Below are positions 33,281 to 41,387 of a stretch of 41,691 nucleotides of DNA, in pieces. The stretch is from Paludibacterium yongneupense DSM 18731. Lineage in GTDB: Bacteria; Pseudomonadota; Gammaproteobacteria; Burkholderiales; Chromobacteriaceae. The translations under genes were made by a program, and so were the position numbers. The stretch covers positions 1 through 41,691 of the forward strand of contig NZ_AUGZ01000034.1 in assembly GCF_000422925.1 (NCBI RefSeq). The letters run 5' to 3'. Numbering within the stretch: position 1 is the stretch's first letter; every line of letters begins with the position of its first letter. The notes beneath the pieces are model-generated. The model was given only the letters and a program-made list of their open reading frames with translations, searched no databases and had not been told where the DNA came from.

Positions 33281-34366
33281 ATGATTCTCCTCTATGCGGA
33301 CGATCCCGGTGCGGCCAATTATCTGTCGCCTCTTCCTGCAGCATTGCAAGCGCAGGGGCTGCAGTCAGAGTTTTGGATTGATCCCGCTCTCGGTTCGTAT
33401 TGTGCCGACAGGGGAATTGTGGCCCGGATACGTGGCAGCAACGAATCGGCAGAAGACATGCTTGTCGGAAAAATGGCCGCCGTACTTGGCAGTTCGGAGG
33501 ATGCGGATTGCTTTGGTCACAGGTTGACGTCACTGGCGAGGAGACGGCAGATTCCGACATTGGGGGTTGTCGACATGTGTGTCAACGCTGAAAACCGCTT
33601 TCGTGGCGGGAGTCGTGACGCCTTGAAGCATGTTCCCGATTGGCTGGTTCTTCCCGATGTTTACTGTCGTGACGCCTTTTTCAAGCTGGGTTTTCCATCT
33701 GACAGGATGCTGGTTTACGGGCACCCCCATTATGATCATATCCGTGCCCGAAAAAGGGGGTTCGACGAACAGGGGCGTGCGGCTCTGCGCAGGGAGCATT
33801 TTCCAGACGCCCCGTCGGGGCGGCAGATCTGGATGTTCCTTGCGGAAGGCGTCGACCGGCTGGATCCTGCCTGTTCTTACCGGTCCGAAGCTTACACCCT
33901 GCATGGTCGGGGGGACACGGATTTCCGGGCTGCCATCGTTCTGGAAGAAGTGATCGATGTGGCGGCCGGCATGACTCCGAGGCCGTGGATCGTGCTGCGG
34001 CCCCACCCGAAGAGCGATTTGTCGGATTTTGACGTCTGCGCGGCAGGGATCGACGAGTTTCGCACCGGAGGTGATCCTTTGCCTTTGCTTTGCGCCTCGG
34101 ACAGGGTGATCGGTATGACGACCATGCTACTGCTTGAGGCATACTTGCTCGGATGTCCTGCGTTGTCCGTCCTGCCCCGCGAATGTGAGCGCGAGTGGCT
34201 GGCGACCCTGAAATCCGGTCTGACGCCGGTTGCGCAGACTCGCGAACAACTGGGGGACCTCTTGTCCGGCTCCTCCGCTTCCCATTCCTGGCGGGAGTAT
34301 TCCGAACTCGACGTACTTCCCGTTGGTGCGGCGGGCAGAATTGCCCGCTTTCTTTCTGCGCTATAA
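33281..34366 (+). CDS. GT-B-like protein, candidate nonulosonic acid transferase
   Basis: Soluble protein of about 361 residues that I cannot assign to a named family. MILLYADDPGAANYLSPLP at the N-terminus and LVYGHPHYDHI mid-protein are followed by VLRPHPKSDLSD and IGMTTMLLLEAYLLGCP (about 275-300). The last two look like the donor half of UDP-GlcNAc 2-epimerase or CDP-glycerol-transferase-like GT-B proteins. It is the last gene of the pse group and the only transferase-like gene in it, so transfer of the CMP-nonulosonic acid is a reasonable but untested idea. A GTG 6 bp upstream is an alternative start. Confidence 0.55.
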   Translation: MILLYADDPGAANYLSPLPAALQAQGLQSEFWIDPALGSYCADRGIVARIRGSNESAEDMLVGKMAAVLGSSEDADCFGHRLTSLARRRQIPTLGVVDMCVNAENRFRGGSRDALKHVPDWLVLPDVYCRDAFFKLGFPSDRMLVYGHPHYDHIRARKRGFDEQGRAALRREHFPDAPSGRQIWMFLAEGVDRLDPACSYRSEAYTLHGRGDTDFRAAIVLEEVIDVAAGMTPRPWIVLRPHPKSDLSDFDVCAAGIDEFRTGGDPLPLLCASDRVIGMTTMLLLEAYLLGCPALSVLPRECEREWLATLKSGLTPVAQTREQLGDLLSGSSASHSWREYSELDVLPVGAAGRIARFLSAL

Positions 34367-34410
34367 ATCCCATTTTAAATTTTTACGCGGTATGCCGGTA
34401 TTGCGCCGCT

Positions 34411-34439
34411 TTGCTCGATCACGGTGGTGTGCGTAAACT
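34411..34439 (+). promoter_or_regulatory. Candidate promoter ahead of the GT-C gene
   Basis: TTGCTC (34411-34416) and TAAACT (34434-34439) are spaced by 17 bp in the 119-bp gap. The boxes match three and four of six consensus bases, so support is modest. Confidence 0.3.
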
Positions 34440-34485
34440 GTGTCACGATTAAACTGACAAACTAAAACGGGCATTGCGGTTGGAT

Positions 34486-36360
34486 ATGATTTCATTTGCG
34501 ATACTGGGGCTTCTGCAGGTCCTGTTCTTACCCGGCTATCTCTGTGCCAGGCAGTTCACTCGTCTTGAATGTGCTGACAAGGTGCTGATCTCGGTACCAC
34601 TGAGCCTGCTGCTCAACTACTTGACGATGTTTGTGCTGGTAAACGCTGGCTGGTATACGCAATCAGTGATGCTCTGCATCGTCATGTCCGAGTTCGTGTG
34701 CCTGTTCGCCTTCCGAGGAAGTGACTTTACGTCGTCGGTCAGCAAGCCCGTTCAGAACGACAGGCTTGCCAGTGCCGCACTGGTTCTTGCCCTTATTTTC
34801 CTGAACTGTGCTCTGGCCCAGGATGTGGGACATGTGTTTGAGGCCTGGGATACTGTTGCCTCATGGAACCGTTGGGCGATGGCTTGGGCCGAGCAGCGGG
34901 TCATTTCCTATTGGGGCTATCCGCAGGCGGTTCCGGCGGCCTATGCCAGCATCTATGTGCTGGCCGGTTCGACGAACTTGCAGTTGGTTAGCAAGGTCGT
35001 AACTCAGGTCATGCCCTATTTCGGTCTGCTGTGTCTGTGGCGCATCGGGCAGATCCGACCGGACTATCGGCGTATCGCCTGTATTTCGGGTGTGCTCTTT
35101 GCGCTGTTCCAGATGCAGTGGTATTACAGTATTGCCTTCATCTTCTCCGGTTATGCGGATCCATTTTCTGCCTCCATGGGTGTTTTCGCGATATACGCCT
35201 TTCTCCTTATAGGTGAAATCGCCGTTCCTGCCCGTACTCAGGCGCGCGAACCGGTTCATTGGGCAACCTTGATCACCATTGTGTTGTCGGTGTCTGCCGC
35301 TTCTGTGATCAAGCAGCCAGGGTTGGTCGCGACAGGATTGTTCTGCCTGGCCTTGCTGTGTTCGCATTGGCCGCTGTTTCGGCAGCGCATCTGGTTGTGC
35401 CTTGGCCTGTCCAGCGTTCTGGCCCTGATCGGTTTGCACTGGTACGCGTTTACCTGGGAGCGGAGTCTGCATCATCTGGATAGTTTCCTGTACGCAGGAA
35501 ATATGCTGATTCCTTCGCCGTACTGGCTCAGGCCACTGACGGCCTTGCGGGAGTTTTCCGATATCCGGCTCAGCGCCCTCTGGGCGCTGTTATTGGGAGT
35601 CGCGTTGGCCGGGCGGTCGGATATACGCCGCCTGTTCGTTTTTTTCCTGCTTCCGCAATATCTGTTCTGGGCCGTACTAGTCTCTTATGACCTGAGATCC
35701 GGCTATACCTTCCTGCCGTGGGTGGCCATGGGTGCGGCGAGCGGGCTGGTTGTGCTGCTGGATGCTTCGCGGCGGCACTGGTTGTTCAGGCTGCCGGTTT
35801 GGGGACTTCTGATTTATCTGGCTGTATTTGCTCTGCGTTATGTGGATGTGACCAAGCATAAGGGCAAGACGTTATTGTTAACTGCTTTGGTACTCGTTGG
35901 CTGGCGGATGTTGTCCCGACGCGCACCTCTGCGCTTAGGGCGCAGAGGTGCGCTTGCCGGCGTCCTGGTTTTACTGCTCGCGCCATTGCTGGTGCCTGAC
36001 GGACGTTTGCTGGATTTGAATACCCGGCTGCGTATTCAAAGCAATAATATGGGCTTCAATCAGTTGTTGTACGACACAATGAAAAACGAGTCGCACTGGA
36101 TGATGGGCTCCGATTGGCAAATGCCGCTTAACCTTCCGACCTTCGAGCGGCGCTTTACCCCTTGCGGCTGCGATGTCGGAGCCGTGCTTCAATACAAGAT
36201 AAAATACTATATTTACGCGTCCGCTTTCTGCAAGGGCAGTGCAAGGCAGGATATCGAGAATGCACTGCGGCGCAAACACATTGATTTCACGGTCAAGGAT
36301 CTGGGGCAGGGCTATGCCTTGTTGACCAAGACAAGCCCGCCTTACGGGGCTGCGAAATGA
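34486..36360 (+). CDS. GT-C type membrane glycosyltransferase
   Basis: Integral membrane protein of about 624 residues with roughly 12 hydrophobic segments over the first 510 residues and a soluble C-terminal tail of about 110. FEAWDTVASWNRWA at about 118-131, just after a membrane helix, fits the first periplasmic loop of GT-C enzymes, whose Asp/Glu pair is catalytic. Such enzymes use polyprenyl-phosphate sugars outside the membrane, for example to add a side branch. No obvious lipid-phosphate-sugar synthase lies beside it. The ATG at 34486 was chosen; in-frame TTG codons at 34474 and 34480 are alternatives without a better RBS. Confidence 0.7.
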   Translation: MISFAILGLLQVLFLPGYLCARQFTRLECADKVLISVPLSLLLNYLTMFVLVNAGWYTQSVMLCIVMSEFVCLFAFRGSDFTSSVSKPVQNDRLASAALVLALIFLNCALAQDVGHVFEAWDTVASWNRWAMAWAEQRVISYWGYPQAVPAAYASIYVLAGSTNLQLVSKVVTQVMPYFGLLCLWRIGQIRPDYRRIACISGVLFALFQMQWYYSIAFIFSGYADPFSASMGVFAIYAFLLIGEIAVPARTQAREPVHWATLITIVLSVSAASVIKQPGLVATGLFCLALLCSHWPLFRQRIWLCLGLSSVLALIGLHWYAFTWERSLHHLDSFLYAGNMLIPSPYWLRPLTALREFSDIRLSALWALLLGVALAGRSDIRRLFVFFLLPQYLFWAVLVSYDLRSGYTFLPWVAMGAASGLVVLLDASRRHWLFRLPVWGLLIYLAVFALRYVDVTKHKGKTLLLTALVLVGWRMLSRRAPLRLGRRGALAGVLVLLLAPLLVPDGRLLDLNTRLRIQSNNMGFNQLLYDTMKNESHWMMGSDWQMPLNLPTFERRFTPCGCDVGAVLQYKIKYYIYASAFCKGSARQDIENALRRKHIDFTVKDLGQGYALLTKTSPPYGAAK

Positions 36361-36368
36361 GAGTGCCA

Positions 36369-36404
36369 GGATCGCCATCAGTGCCGTCTTTCCTGGGGCG
36401 ATCC
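36369..36404. terminator. Possible terminator between convergent GT-C gene and second wzz
   Basis: GGATCGCC (36369-36376) and GGCGATCC (36397-36404) form an 8-bp perfect stem with a 20-nt loop in the 57-bp convergent gap. No T-run follows on either strand, so termination is only suggested by position. Confidence 0.35.
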
Positions 36405-36417
36405 GGTTACGAATTGG

Positions 36418-37404
36418 TCAAGATCGGAGCGCCGTTTTTATCTGATCAATTTTGCTGCGGTTTTGCTCGCTCAGCATCATACGCTTCCATCCCTCTTGCA
36501 GGATGGCGAGCACAATGGCCAGTACCAGCCCGCCCAGGGTTGCCATCGCCGGGTTCATACGATGTGGCTGCGGAGCCGGAGCTGTCGGGAGAATCCCCGG
36601 AATGACGACCAGCTCGGTTTTGGCGATGTCCTGCAGGTTGGCCCTGATGGCCTGCATCTTCTTTTCCTGCGCGTTGAGCTCAAGCCATTCCTGAACTGGG
36701 CCGGGTATAGAATCGCGATCCGGATAAAGAGATTGCTGAGTGATGAATTTATCCAGGCTGGTCGAATAGTTGCTGGCATCAGTCAAGCCTAAGGTTTTGT
36801 AGAACATGATCAAGGACAGATCAGCCCGGATTTCGGCAAGCCGCCATGCTTGCGGCCACTGCATGATCGCTGCATTCAGAGTCAGTTTTCGCGGGAGCGT
36901 CTGGGCGAGGGCGGCAATTTGCTTGTGGGTCCTTTCTGCCAGAGTCGCCATCAATTTCTGCTGGACCGCGCTCGGGGTTGTTCCCTGACTCAGGCTATCG
37001 GCCAGAATGGCCCGAGCCGACGCGTTGGCCCCTTGTAGTGCAAGTTCCGGTGAGCCTGCGCGAAACAGGATTACAGTCTGTCCGTTTTTCGGGTCCGGGA
37101 ATATTTCGAAATGGCACCGGTTGCCGGCGCAGCCTGGCAGCGATGCGGTGACTCGTTCAACGCTCTGGGTGAACGGAAGCAATCGGCTCCTATCTGTGTC
37201 GCTGGTCGGTGGGGAGAGCAGGATGGAGCTGGCTTCGTAGTGCTTTGCTACGGTCATCGTGTAGGCGAGGGATAGGGCAAGGCAAAGCAGAGGCAGGGCA
37301 ATGATAAGTCGTTTATGCCGGGCAATAGCGAGAATCAGATCCAGAAGCAGAATCGGATCTTCACTCTCGAATTGAGTTGGAATATAGGTTTTTTGATCAG
37401 TCAT
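36418..37404 (-). CDS. wzz: Wzz-family chain-length determinant (second copy)
   Basis: Inner-membrane co-polymerase of 328 residues. A cytoplasmic N-terminus precedes a membrane helix (LIIALPLLCLALSLAYTMTV) at about 33-52. The periplasmic domain is long and helical and contains a Cys pair (PGCAGNRCHF near 91-98). A Pro-rich PGILPTAPAPQPHRMNP leads into the second helix near 290-308, with a short basic tail. It differs in sequence from the wzz at 2448. Like that copy it stands alone on the minus strand, so each may be regulated apart from its polymerase. Confidence 0.87.
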   Translation of the reverse strand: MTDQKTYIPTQFESEDPILLLDLILAIARHKRLIIALPLLCLALSLAYTMTVAKHYEASSILLSPPTSDTDRSRLLPFTQSVERVTASLPGCAGNRCHFEIFPDPKNGQTVILFRAGSPELALQGANASARAILADSLSQGTTPSAVQQKLMATLAERTHKQIAALAQTLPRKLTLNAAIMQWPQAWRLAEIRADLSLIMFYKTLGLTDASNYSTSLDKFITQQSLYPDRDSIPGPVQEWLELNAQEKKMQAIRANLQDIAKTELVVIPGILPTAPAPQPHRMNPAMATLGGLVLAIVLAILQEGWKRMMLSEQNRSKIDQIKTALRS

Positions 37405-37694
37405 CGTGAGTCCATGCTTTACTGTCAGTCGCAGAATTCAGCTGTGTTCGTATCGGCTTTCCATGCGAACGATACCGCCCTCGCCTACCTGGCGCCAGAT
37501 ACCCCTCAATCCGCTCCAGCCGACTTCTCATGCAAGCGGGCTGCTCTGCGATTTTGGGCCGCAGGGCCTGGCTCTGCTCCGCGACCGCGATCCGACTGTT
37601 GCGAAGCTGGAAATGCATGGGAGTCCGCGGGCGTGACCGCGGGTGCGAACGACTCCCGGGGGCACCCGCCAGTATAGAATGAGAGCCCATCTGG

Positions 37695-37732
37695 CCGAAA
37701 CTTTCGGTTTCAATAGTTGTTAGTATAGTAAC
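37695..37732. promoter_or_regulatory. Two adjacent palindromes, possible operators
   Basis: The perfect 13-bp palindrome CCGAAACTTTCGG (37695-37707) is followed 11 bp later by the near-palindrome GTTAGTATAGTAAC (37719-37732), which contains TATAGT/TATACT, -10-like on both strands. The arrangement suggests a transcription-factor site over a divergent promoter. Confidence 0.4.
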
Positions 37733-37764
37733 AGCCTGCAGTCTGTCGCAGCTGTCAATTTCGA

Positions 37765-37799
37765 TGCTCCTGTCTCGAGCGATATTCGAGACAGGAGCA
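37765..37799. repeat. Perfect 14-bp inverted repeat with 7-nt loop
   Basis: TGCTCCTGTCTCGA (37765-37778) is repeated inverted as TCGAGACAGGAGCA (37786-37799). It is the longest perfect stem noticed in the window. There is no T-run on either side, so it is not a typical intrinsic terminator. Confidence 0.85.
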
Positions 37800-37949
37800 G
37801 GGTGCTGAGGCAAGGTCATCCGGATGCCGCTCAATAAACGGTGGGAAGCGTTGAAGTTCCACAGATGAAGCCATATCGGGTACCATTCTCAACCATGACG
37901 AATGCTGTCCAGATTCTATCCATACCATTCTTATAGCGACGGATGTTCC

Positions 37950-39008
37950 ATGATTTTAGTTACCGGAGGTGCTGGTTTTATCGGTGGAAACTTCGTTCTC
38001 GATTGGCTCGCTCAGTATGATGAGCCAATCGTAAACCTGGATAGGCTGACCTATGCAGGAAACCTTGAGACTTTGCAGAGCCTAGATGGTGATTCGCGCC
38101 ATATATTCGTGCATGGCGACATCGGAGACGGCCCGCTGGTCGATGCCCTTCTCGCCACTCACCGACCGCGTGCGATAGTCCATTTCGCTGCCGAGTCCCA
38201 CGTCGACCGATCCCTGCATGGTCCAGAGGATTTCATTCACACCAATGTGACGGGGACTTTCCGGCTGCTGGAAAGTGTGCGCCGCTATTTCGGGGGTTTG
38301 TCTGATGGCGAGCGTAGCCTGTTCCGTTTCCTGCATGTCTCAACCGATGAAGTATTCGGAAGTCTGGCGCCTGGCGCTGCGCCTTTTACCGAGACTAGCA
38401 CCTACGAACCGAACAGTCCCTATTCGGCGTCCAAGGCGGCCAGCGACCATCTTGTGCGAGCCTGGCATTTCAGCTATGGCGTGCCGACGCTAATAACGCA
38501 TTGTTCGAATAATTACGGACCATACCATTTCCCCGAGAAGCTGATTCCGTTGGTCATTCTCAATGCCTTGGCCGGAAAGGGCCTGCCGATTTACGGGGAC
38601 GGGCTCCAAGTACGCGACTGGCTATACGTCAAAGATCACTGCGCGGCGATACGGCGAGTGCTGGAAGCTGGAACGCCTGGGGAGGCCTATAATATCGGGG
38701 GGTGGAACGAGAAGCCCAATATCGAAGTGGTTCGAACACTGTGCCATCACCTCGACCGTTTCCGTCCGCGTACAGACGGAAAGCTGTACGAGGCCCAGAT
38801 TCGTTATGTCACTGACCGGCCTGGCCATGACCGGCGCTATGCCATCGATGCCGGCAAGTTGTACCGTGAGCTGGGATGGCGACCGGTCGAAACGTTCGAT
38901 AGTGGATTGGAGAAAACGGTTCGTTGGTATCTCGACCATTCTCAATGGGTGGAGAACGTCACGAGCGGGGCGTATCGTCAATGGGTTCAACGCCACTATG
39001 GGAGCTGA
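37950..39008 (+). CDS. rfbB: dTDP-glucose 4,6-dehydratase
   Basis: Second step of dTDP-L-rhamnose synthesis: converts dTDP-glucose to dTDP-4-keto-6-deoxyglucose. The protein has 352 residues. MILVTGGAGFIGGNFV binds NAD, and NLDRLTYAGNLETL, FAAESHVDRSL, VSTDEVFGSL (catalytic Thr-Asp-Glu) and SPYSASKAASDHLV (Tyr/Lys) are all RmlB signatures. CSNNYGPYHFPEKLIPL also fits. The ATG at 37950 was chosen because the family starts there; the frame extends 16 codons upstream. First gene of the operon rfbBDAC. Confidence 0.96.
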   Translation: MILVTGGAGFIGGNFVLDWLAQYDEPIVNLDRLTYAGNLETLQSLDGDSRHIFVHGDIGDGPLVDALLATHRPRAIVHFAAESHVDRSLHGPEDFIHTNVTGTFRLLESVRRYFGGLSDGERSLFRFLHVSTDEVFGSLAPGAAPFTETSTYEPNSPYSASKAASDHLVRAWHFSYGVPTLITHCSNNYGPYHFPEKLIPLVILNALAGKGLPIYGDGLQVRDWLYVKDHCAAIRRVLEAGTPGEAYNIGGWNEKPNIEVVRTLCHHLDRFRPRTDGKLYEAQIRYVTDRPGHDRRYAIDAGKLYRELGWRPVETFDSGLEKTVRWYLDHSQWVENVTSGAYRQWVQRHYGS

Positions 39009-39011
39009 ACC

Positions 39012-39917
39012 ATGCCGCGCTTGATGGTTACCGGGGCCAATGGACAGGTAGGATTCGAACTAGCGAGGGCGCTGGCTCCGCTGGGGGATGTGGTTTCCTT
39101 GACCCGGCGCGACTGCGAATTGACAGATGAAGTGGCTCTGCGGCGCTGTCTCGACGAGGTCAGGCCGGATGTCATCGTCAATCCCGCGGCCTGGACCGCG
39201 GTGGACAGGGCTGAATCCGATCCCGCGACGACATTCATGGTCAATGCGGAGCTGCCGGCGCGGCTGGCTGAGGAGGCTAGCCGCCGTGGTGTCCTGCTCG
39301 TGCATTATTCTACGGATTATGTCTTCGACGGATCTCTTGATCGACCCTACCGCGAGGATGACCCTACGCACCCGCTATCGGTGTATGGGCTAAGCAAGTG
39401 CAAGGGCGAAGAGGCTGTGCGCGCCAGTGAGGCACGCCACCTTATCCTGCGAACGAGCTGGGTATATGGCACTCATGGGGCCAACTTCGTCAAGACGGTG
39501 TTGCGTCTGGCGGCCGAGCGCGAGTCGCTCTCCATGGTGGCGGATCAGATTGGTGCGCCGACATCATCGGCCTTGATTGCCGATGCGACAGCGCATATGG
39601 TGGCGCATTATTTGCGAGAACCGGGCCGCTTCGCTGGTGGAACGTATCATTTGACCGCTGCAGGCGAGACCAGTTGGCATGGCCTTGCCCGTTTCGTCGT
39701 CCAGACCGCGCTTGAACTGGGTTGGCCGCTGTCCCTGAGTCCTGATGCCATCCTTCCTATTCCCGCATCCGGCTATCCGCTGCCGGCGGCACGGCCTGCC
39801 AACTCCCGGCTCGACACCTCGCGAGTTCGCTATGATTTCGGATTGACACTGCCGCCATGGCAAGACGGCGTACGCCAGATGTTGATTTCGATGGATGCAC
39901 TCAGGAGAACCGTATGA
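39012..39917 (+). CDS. rfbD: dTDP-4-dehydrorhamnose reductase
   Basis: Last step of the pathway: NAD(P)H reduction of dTDP-4-keto-L-rhamnose. The protein has 301 residues. [18 protein letters not shown] is the nucleotide loop. [22 protein letters not shown] (catalytic Thr/Asp) and YGLSKCKGE (Tyr/Lys) are standard for RmlD. It starts 3 bp after rfbB with GGAG at 39001-39004 as RBS, and its stop overlaps the rfbA start as ATGA. Confidence 0.96.
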   Translation: MPRLMVTGANGQVGFELARALAPLGDVVSLTRRDCELTDEVALRRCLDEVRPDVIVNPAAWTAVDRAESDPATTFMVNAELPARLAEEASRRGVLLVHYSTDYVFDGSLDRPYREDDPTHPLSVYGLSKCKGEEAVRASEARHLILRTSWVYGTHGANFVKTVLRLAAERESLSMVADQIGAPTSSALIADATAHMVAHYLREPGRFAGGTYHLTAAGETSWHGLARFVVQTALELGWPLSLSPDAILPIPASGYPLPAARPANSRLDTSRVRYDFGLTLPPWQDGVRQMLISMDALRRTV

Positions 39918-40789
39918 CACAACGCAGGGGCATCATTCTGGCCGGCGGTGCAGGCACCCGACTGTACCCGGCAACCTTGGCCGTGTCCAAGCAACTGCTA
40001 CCGATCTACGACAAGCCGATGATTTACTATCCCTTGTGTACTTTATTGCTGGCGGGGATCCGGGATATTCTGATCATTTCGACCCCGCAGGATACTCCTC
40101 GTTTCGAGCAATTGCTTGGCGATGGCAGCCAGTGGGGAATATCGTTGCAGTATGAGGTGCAGCCCAGTCCGGATGGCTTGGCTCAAGCATTTATTTTGGG
40201 CGAGCAGTTTCTGCAAGGGGGACCGTCGGCACTGGTTCTGGGGGACAATATTTTCTTCGGGCATGAATTCTCGCGTCTGTTGCAACTGGCTGCGGCCCGA
40301 GAACACGGGGCAACAGTCTTTGCTTATAGGGTGACAGACCCGGAACGTTATGGCGTGGTTGAATTCGATTCCGAGGGCCAGGCTCTCAGCCTGGAAGAGA
40401 AACCCGAACATCCCAAGTCAAATTATGCCGTGACCGGTTTGTATTTCTACGATTCCCAGGTTGTCGATTTTGCCCGTTCGCTCAAACCGTCTGCTCGTGG
40501 CGAGCTGGAAATCACCGATATCAACCGCCTGTATCTGGAGGCCGGCGGACTGGATGTACAGACCATGGGTCGAGGATATGCCTGGCTGGATACAGGGACG
40601 CATGAATCGATGCTGGATGCCAGCCAGTTCATTCATACACTCGAAGCGCGCCAGGGGGTCAAAGTGAGTTGCCCGGAGGAGGTCTGTTTCCGTCAGGGAT
40701 GGATCGGTGCGGCGCAACTGGAAAGGCTGGCTGCTCCCATGCGCAAGAATGCCTATGGTCGCTACCTGCTTGACCTGTTGAAGGAATGA
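39914..40789 (+). CDS. rfbA: Glucose-1-phosphate thymidylyltransferase
   Basis: First step of the pathway: makes dTDP-glucose from glucose-1-phosphate and dTTP. The protein has 291 residues. [20 protein letters not shown] with [16 protein letters not shown] is the RmlA signature. [12 protein letters not shown] contains the metal-binding Asp, and [20 protein letters not shown] and [14 protein letters not shown] are also present. CAGGAG at 39902-39907 supports the ATG at 39914, which overlaps rfbD. The frame is open further upstream but without similarity. Confidence 0.97.
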   Translation: MTQRRGIILAGGAGTRLYPATLAVSKQLLPIYDKPMIYYPLCTLLLAGIRDILIISTPQDTPRFEQLLGDGSQWGISLQYEVQPSPDGLAQAFILGEQFLQGGPSALVLGDNIFFGHEFSRLLQLAAAREHGATVFAYRVTDPERYGVVEFDSEGQALSLEEKPEHPKSNYAVTGLYFYDSQVVDFARSLKPSARGELEITDINRLYLEAGGLDVQTMGRGYAWLDTGTHESMLDASQFIHTLEARQGVKVSCPEEVCFRQGWIGAAQLERLAAPMRKNAYGRYLLDLLKE

Positions 40790-40796
40790 TCGCGCA

Positions 40797-41342
40797 ATGA
40801 AGATTACCGATACACGCATTCCCGACGTCAAGTTGATCGAGCCGCTGGTGTTTGGCGATGAGCGCGGGTTCTTTTTCGAAAGTTTCCGCCAGGATTTGTT
40901 TGATGCGGCCATCGGTGGACACACTGATTTTGTTCAGGACAATCACTCGCGTTCTTCCGGTGGCGTGCTGCGAGGTTTGCACTATCAGATCGAGCATGCG
41001 CAGGGAAAGCTGGTGCGGGCGGTAGTGGGGGAGGTGTTCGATGTCGCGGTGGATCTGCGTCGGCATTCTCCCCATTTCGGGCAATGGGTTTCCGCTCTTC
41101 TTAGTGCCGAGAACAAGCGTCAGCTATGGATCCCGCCCGGTTTTGCCCACGGGTTTCTTGTTCTGAGCGATGTTGCAGAGTTCGTGTACAAAACCAATGA
41201 CGTCTGGCTACCCGAGCATGAGCGCTGCATCCGGTGGGATGATCCGAGTCTTGAGATCACCTGGCCTTTGCAGGGAGAGCCGCTCGTTTCGCCCAAAGAT
41301 GCGGCTGGGGTTTCGTTTGCAGAGGCGGACTGTTACGACTGA
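40797..41342 (+). CDS. rfbC: dTDP-4-dehydrorhamnose 3,5-epimerase
   Basis: Third step of the pathway: epimerises C3 and C5 of the 4-keto sugar. The protein has 181 residues, the normal RmlC size. DERGFFFESFRQD, FVQDNHSRSSGGVLRGLHYQ (catalytic-type His in LRGLHYQ), WIPPGFAHGFLVLSD and FVYKTNDVW are diagnostic. It lies 7 bp after rfbA and closes the operon ahead of a terminator hairpin. Confidence 0.97.
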   Translation: MKITDTRIPDVKLIEPLVFGDERGFFFESFRQDLFDAAIGGHTDFVQDNHSRSSGGVLRGLHYQIEHAQGKLVRAVVGEVFDVAVDLRRHSPHFGQWVSALLSAENKRQLWIPPGFAHGFLVLSDVAEFVYKTNDVWLPEHERCIRWDDPSLEITWPLQGEPLVSPKDAAGVSFAEADCYD

Positions 41343-41347
41343 TCCTG

Positions 41348-41375
41348 ACAAGGGGCCACTGCTGCGGCCCCTTGT
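41348..41375. terminator. Bidirectional intrinsic terminator between rfbC and gmd
   Basis: ACAAGGGGCC (41348-41357) and GGCCCCTTGT (41366-41375) form a 10-bp perfect stem with an 8-nt loop, 5 bp after the rfbC stop. The T-rich TCTCGTTCC follows on the + strand. It fills the 45-bp gap between convergent genes and can end both transcripts. Confidence 0.75.
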
Positions 41376-41387
41376 TCTCGTTCCTGC

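Larger units (their letters stand above)
37405..37949. other. 545-bp divergent gap with three inverted repeats
   Basis: It separates wzz (-) from rfbB (+). Open frames here look non-coding: skewed composition, no recognisable domain. The gap contains GGGAGTC/GACTCCC (37619-37625/37651-37657) around a GC-rich repeat, the palindrome CCGAAACTTTCGG (37695-37707), the dyad GTTAGTATAGTAAC (37719-37732), a consensus TTGACA on the minus strand (37753-37758) without a well-spaced -10, and a 14-bp-stem hairpin (37765-37799). No firm promoter could be called for rfbB. Confidence 0.5.

Noticed and set aside
32137-33282. Long open frame on the minus strand opposite the Gfo/Idh/MocA gene.
   Set aside because: It lies wholly opposite well-supported genes, has no recognisable domain and reads as antisense of their codon bias.
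37722-37758. Minus-strand promoter TTGACA/TATACT for the second wzz.
   Set aside because: Both boxes are good, but the spacer is about 25 bp, too long for sigma-70 promoters.
37397-37834. Open frame of 145 codons on the minus strand in the wzz-rfbB gap, considered as a transposase remnant.
   Set aside because: No transposase motif, no inverted terminal repeats or target duplication, and it spans three palindromes; better treated as non-coding.
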